Assembly: GCA_014796735.1 (NCBI GenBank)
Contig: JAAVIG010000187.1
Span: 1-13,778, forward strand
DNA: 13,778 bases
Direction of reading: 5' to 3'
From: Oscillospiraceae bacterium
Lineage (GTDB): Bacteria > Bacillota > Clostridia > Oscillospirales > Ruminococcaceae
Of the stretch, positions 13,776-13,778 are shown piece by piece (position 1 is the stretch's first letter; each line of letters starts with the position of its first letter). Under the pieces are notes generated by a model that searched no databases, was not told the origin of the DNA, and saw nothing but the letters and a program-made list of their open reading frames with translations. The position numbers and the translations under genes are program-made.

Positions 13776-13778
13776 ATA

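Larger units (their letters stand above)
13646..13778 (-). promoter_or_regulatory. AT-rich leader with two promoter-like sequences embedded in inverted repeats
   Basis: Read on the minus strand, each inverted repeat contains a promoter-like pair. Distal: TTGAAA (13750-13755) and GATAAT (13729-13734), 15-nt spacer. Proximal: TTGATT (13693-13698) and GATATT (13669-13674), 18-nt spacer. In both, the -35-like box sits at or in the loop and the -10-like box in the arm nearer the gene. The proximal pair would give a leader of roughly 20 nt ending in the AAAAGGA ribosome binding site of the membrane-protein gene. Matches are partial and the region is AT-rich, so chance resemblance is possible. Confidence 0.5.

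Overview
The window looks like a pectin/uronate utilisation locus from an anaerobic, Gram-positive, Clostridia-type bacterium. An Oscillospiraceae/Ruminococcaceae-like gut organism fits best, but this is an inference from gene families, strong AGGAGG-type ribosome binding sites and moderate G+C, not a taxonomic proof. All 14 recognisable genes, one of them cut by the window edge, lie on the minus strand, so transcription runs from high to low coordinates.

Upstream end (13646-13778): an AT-rich leader holds two consecutive long perfect inverted repeats (16-bp and 18-bp arms) that share a TATCCA(A/T)TTAAA core and overlap promoter-like hexamers. It is followed by a four-helix membrane protein of unknown function, a signal-less GH28 exo-polygalacturonase-like enzyme, a DUF4253-type lipoprotein that overlaps it by 4 nt, a stand-alone 5'-3' exonuclease with a TTG start, a GH105 unsaturated (rhamno)galacturonyl hydrolase, a GH4 LplD-type alpha-galacturonidase, and an AEC-family membrane transporter coupled to the GH4 gene by a 4-nt overlap.

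After a 146-bp gap (5913-6058) with operator-like and hairpin sequences comes the catabolic block: kduD, eda fused to a C-terminal VOC/glyoxalase-fold domain, kdgK, a TIM-barrel sugar isomerase/epimerase coupled to kdgK by 4 nt, and kduI. A carbohydrate ABC-transporter ATPase (MsmX/UgpC type) and the first 76 codons of a MATE-type transporter follow.

How it fits together: none of the glycosidases has a signal peptide, so they probably act in the cytoplasm on imported oligogalacturonides. GH105 removes 4,5-unsaturated uronate, which rearranges to 5-keto-4-deoxyuronate. KduI isomerises that, KduD reduces it to 2-keto-3-deoxygluconate, KdgK phosphorylates it, and Eda splits KDPG into pyruvate and glyceraldehyde-3-phosphate. 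GH28 and GH4 would release saturated galacturonate, but the genes for its isomerase route (uxaC/uxaB/uxaA) are not in the window. Nor are the permeases and binding protein that the ABC ATPase needs. No tRNA, rRNA, CRISPR array or insertion sequence was seen, and no gene-free stretch exceeds 150 bp.
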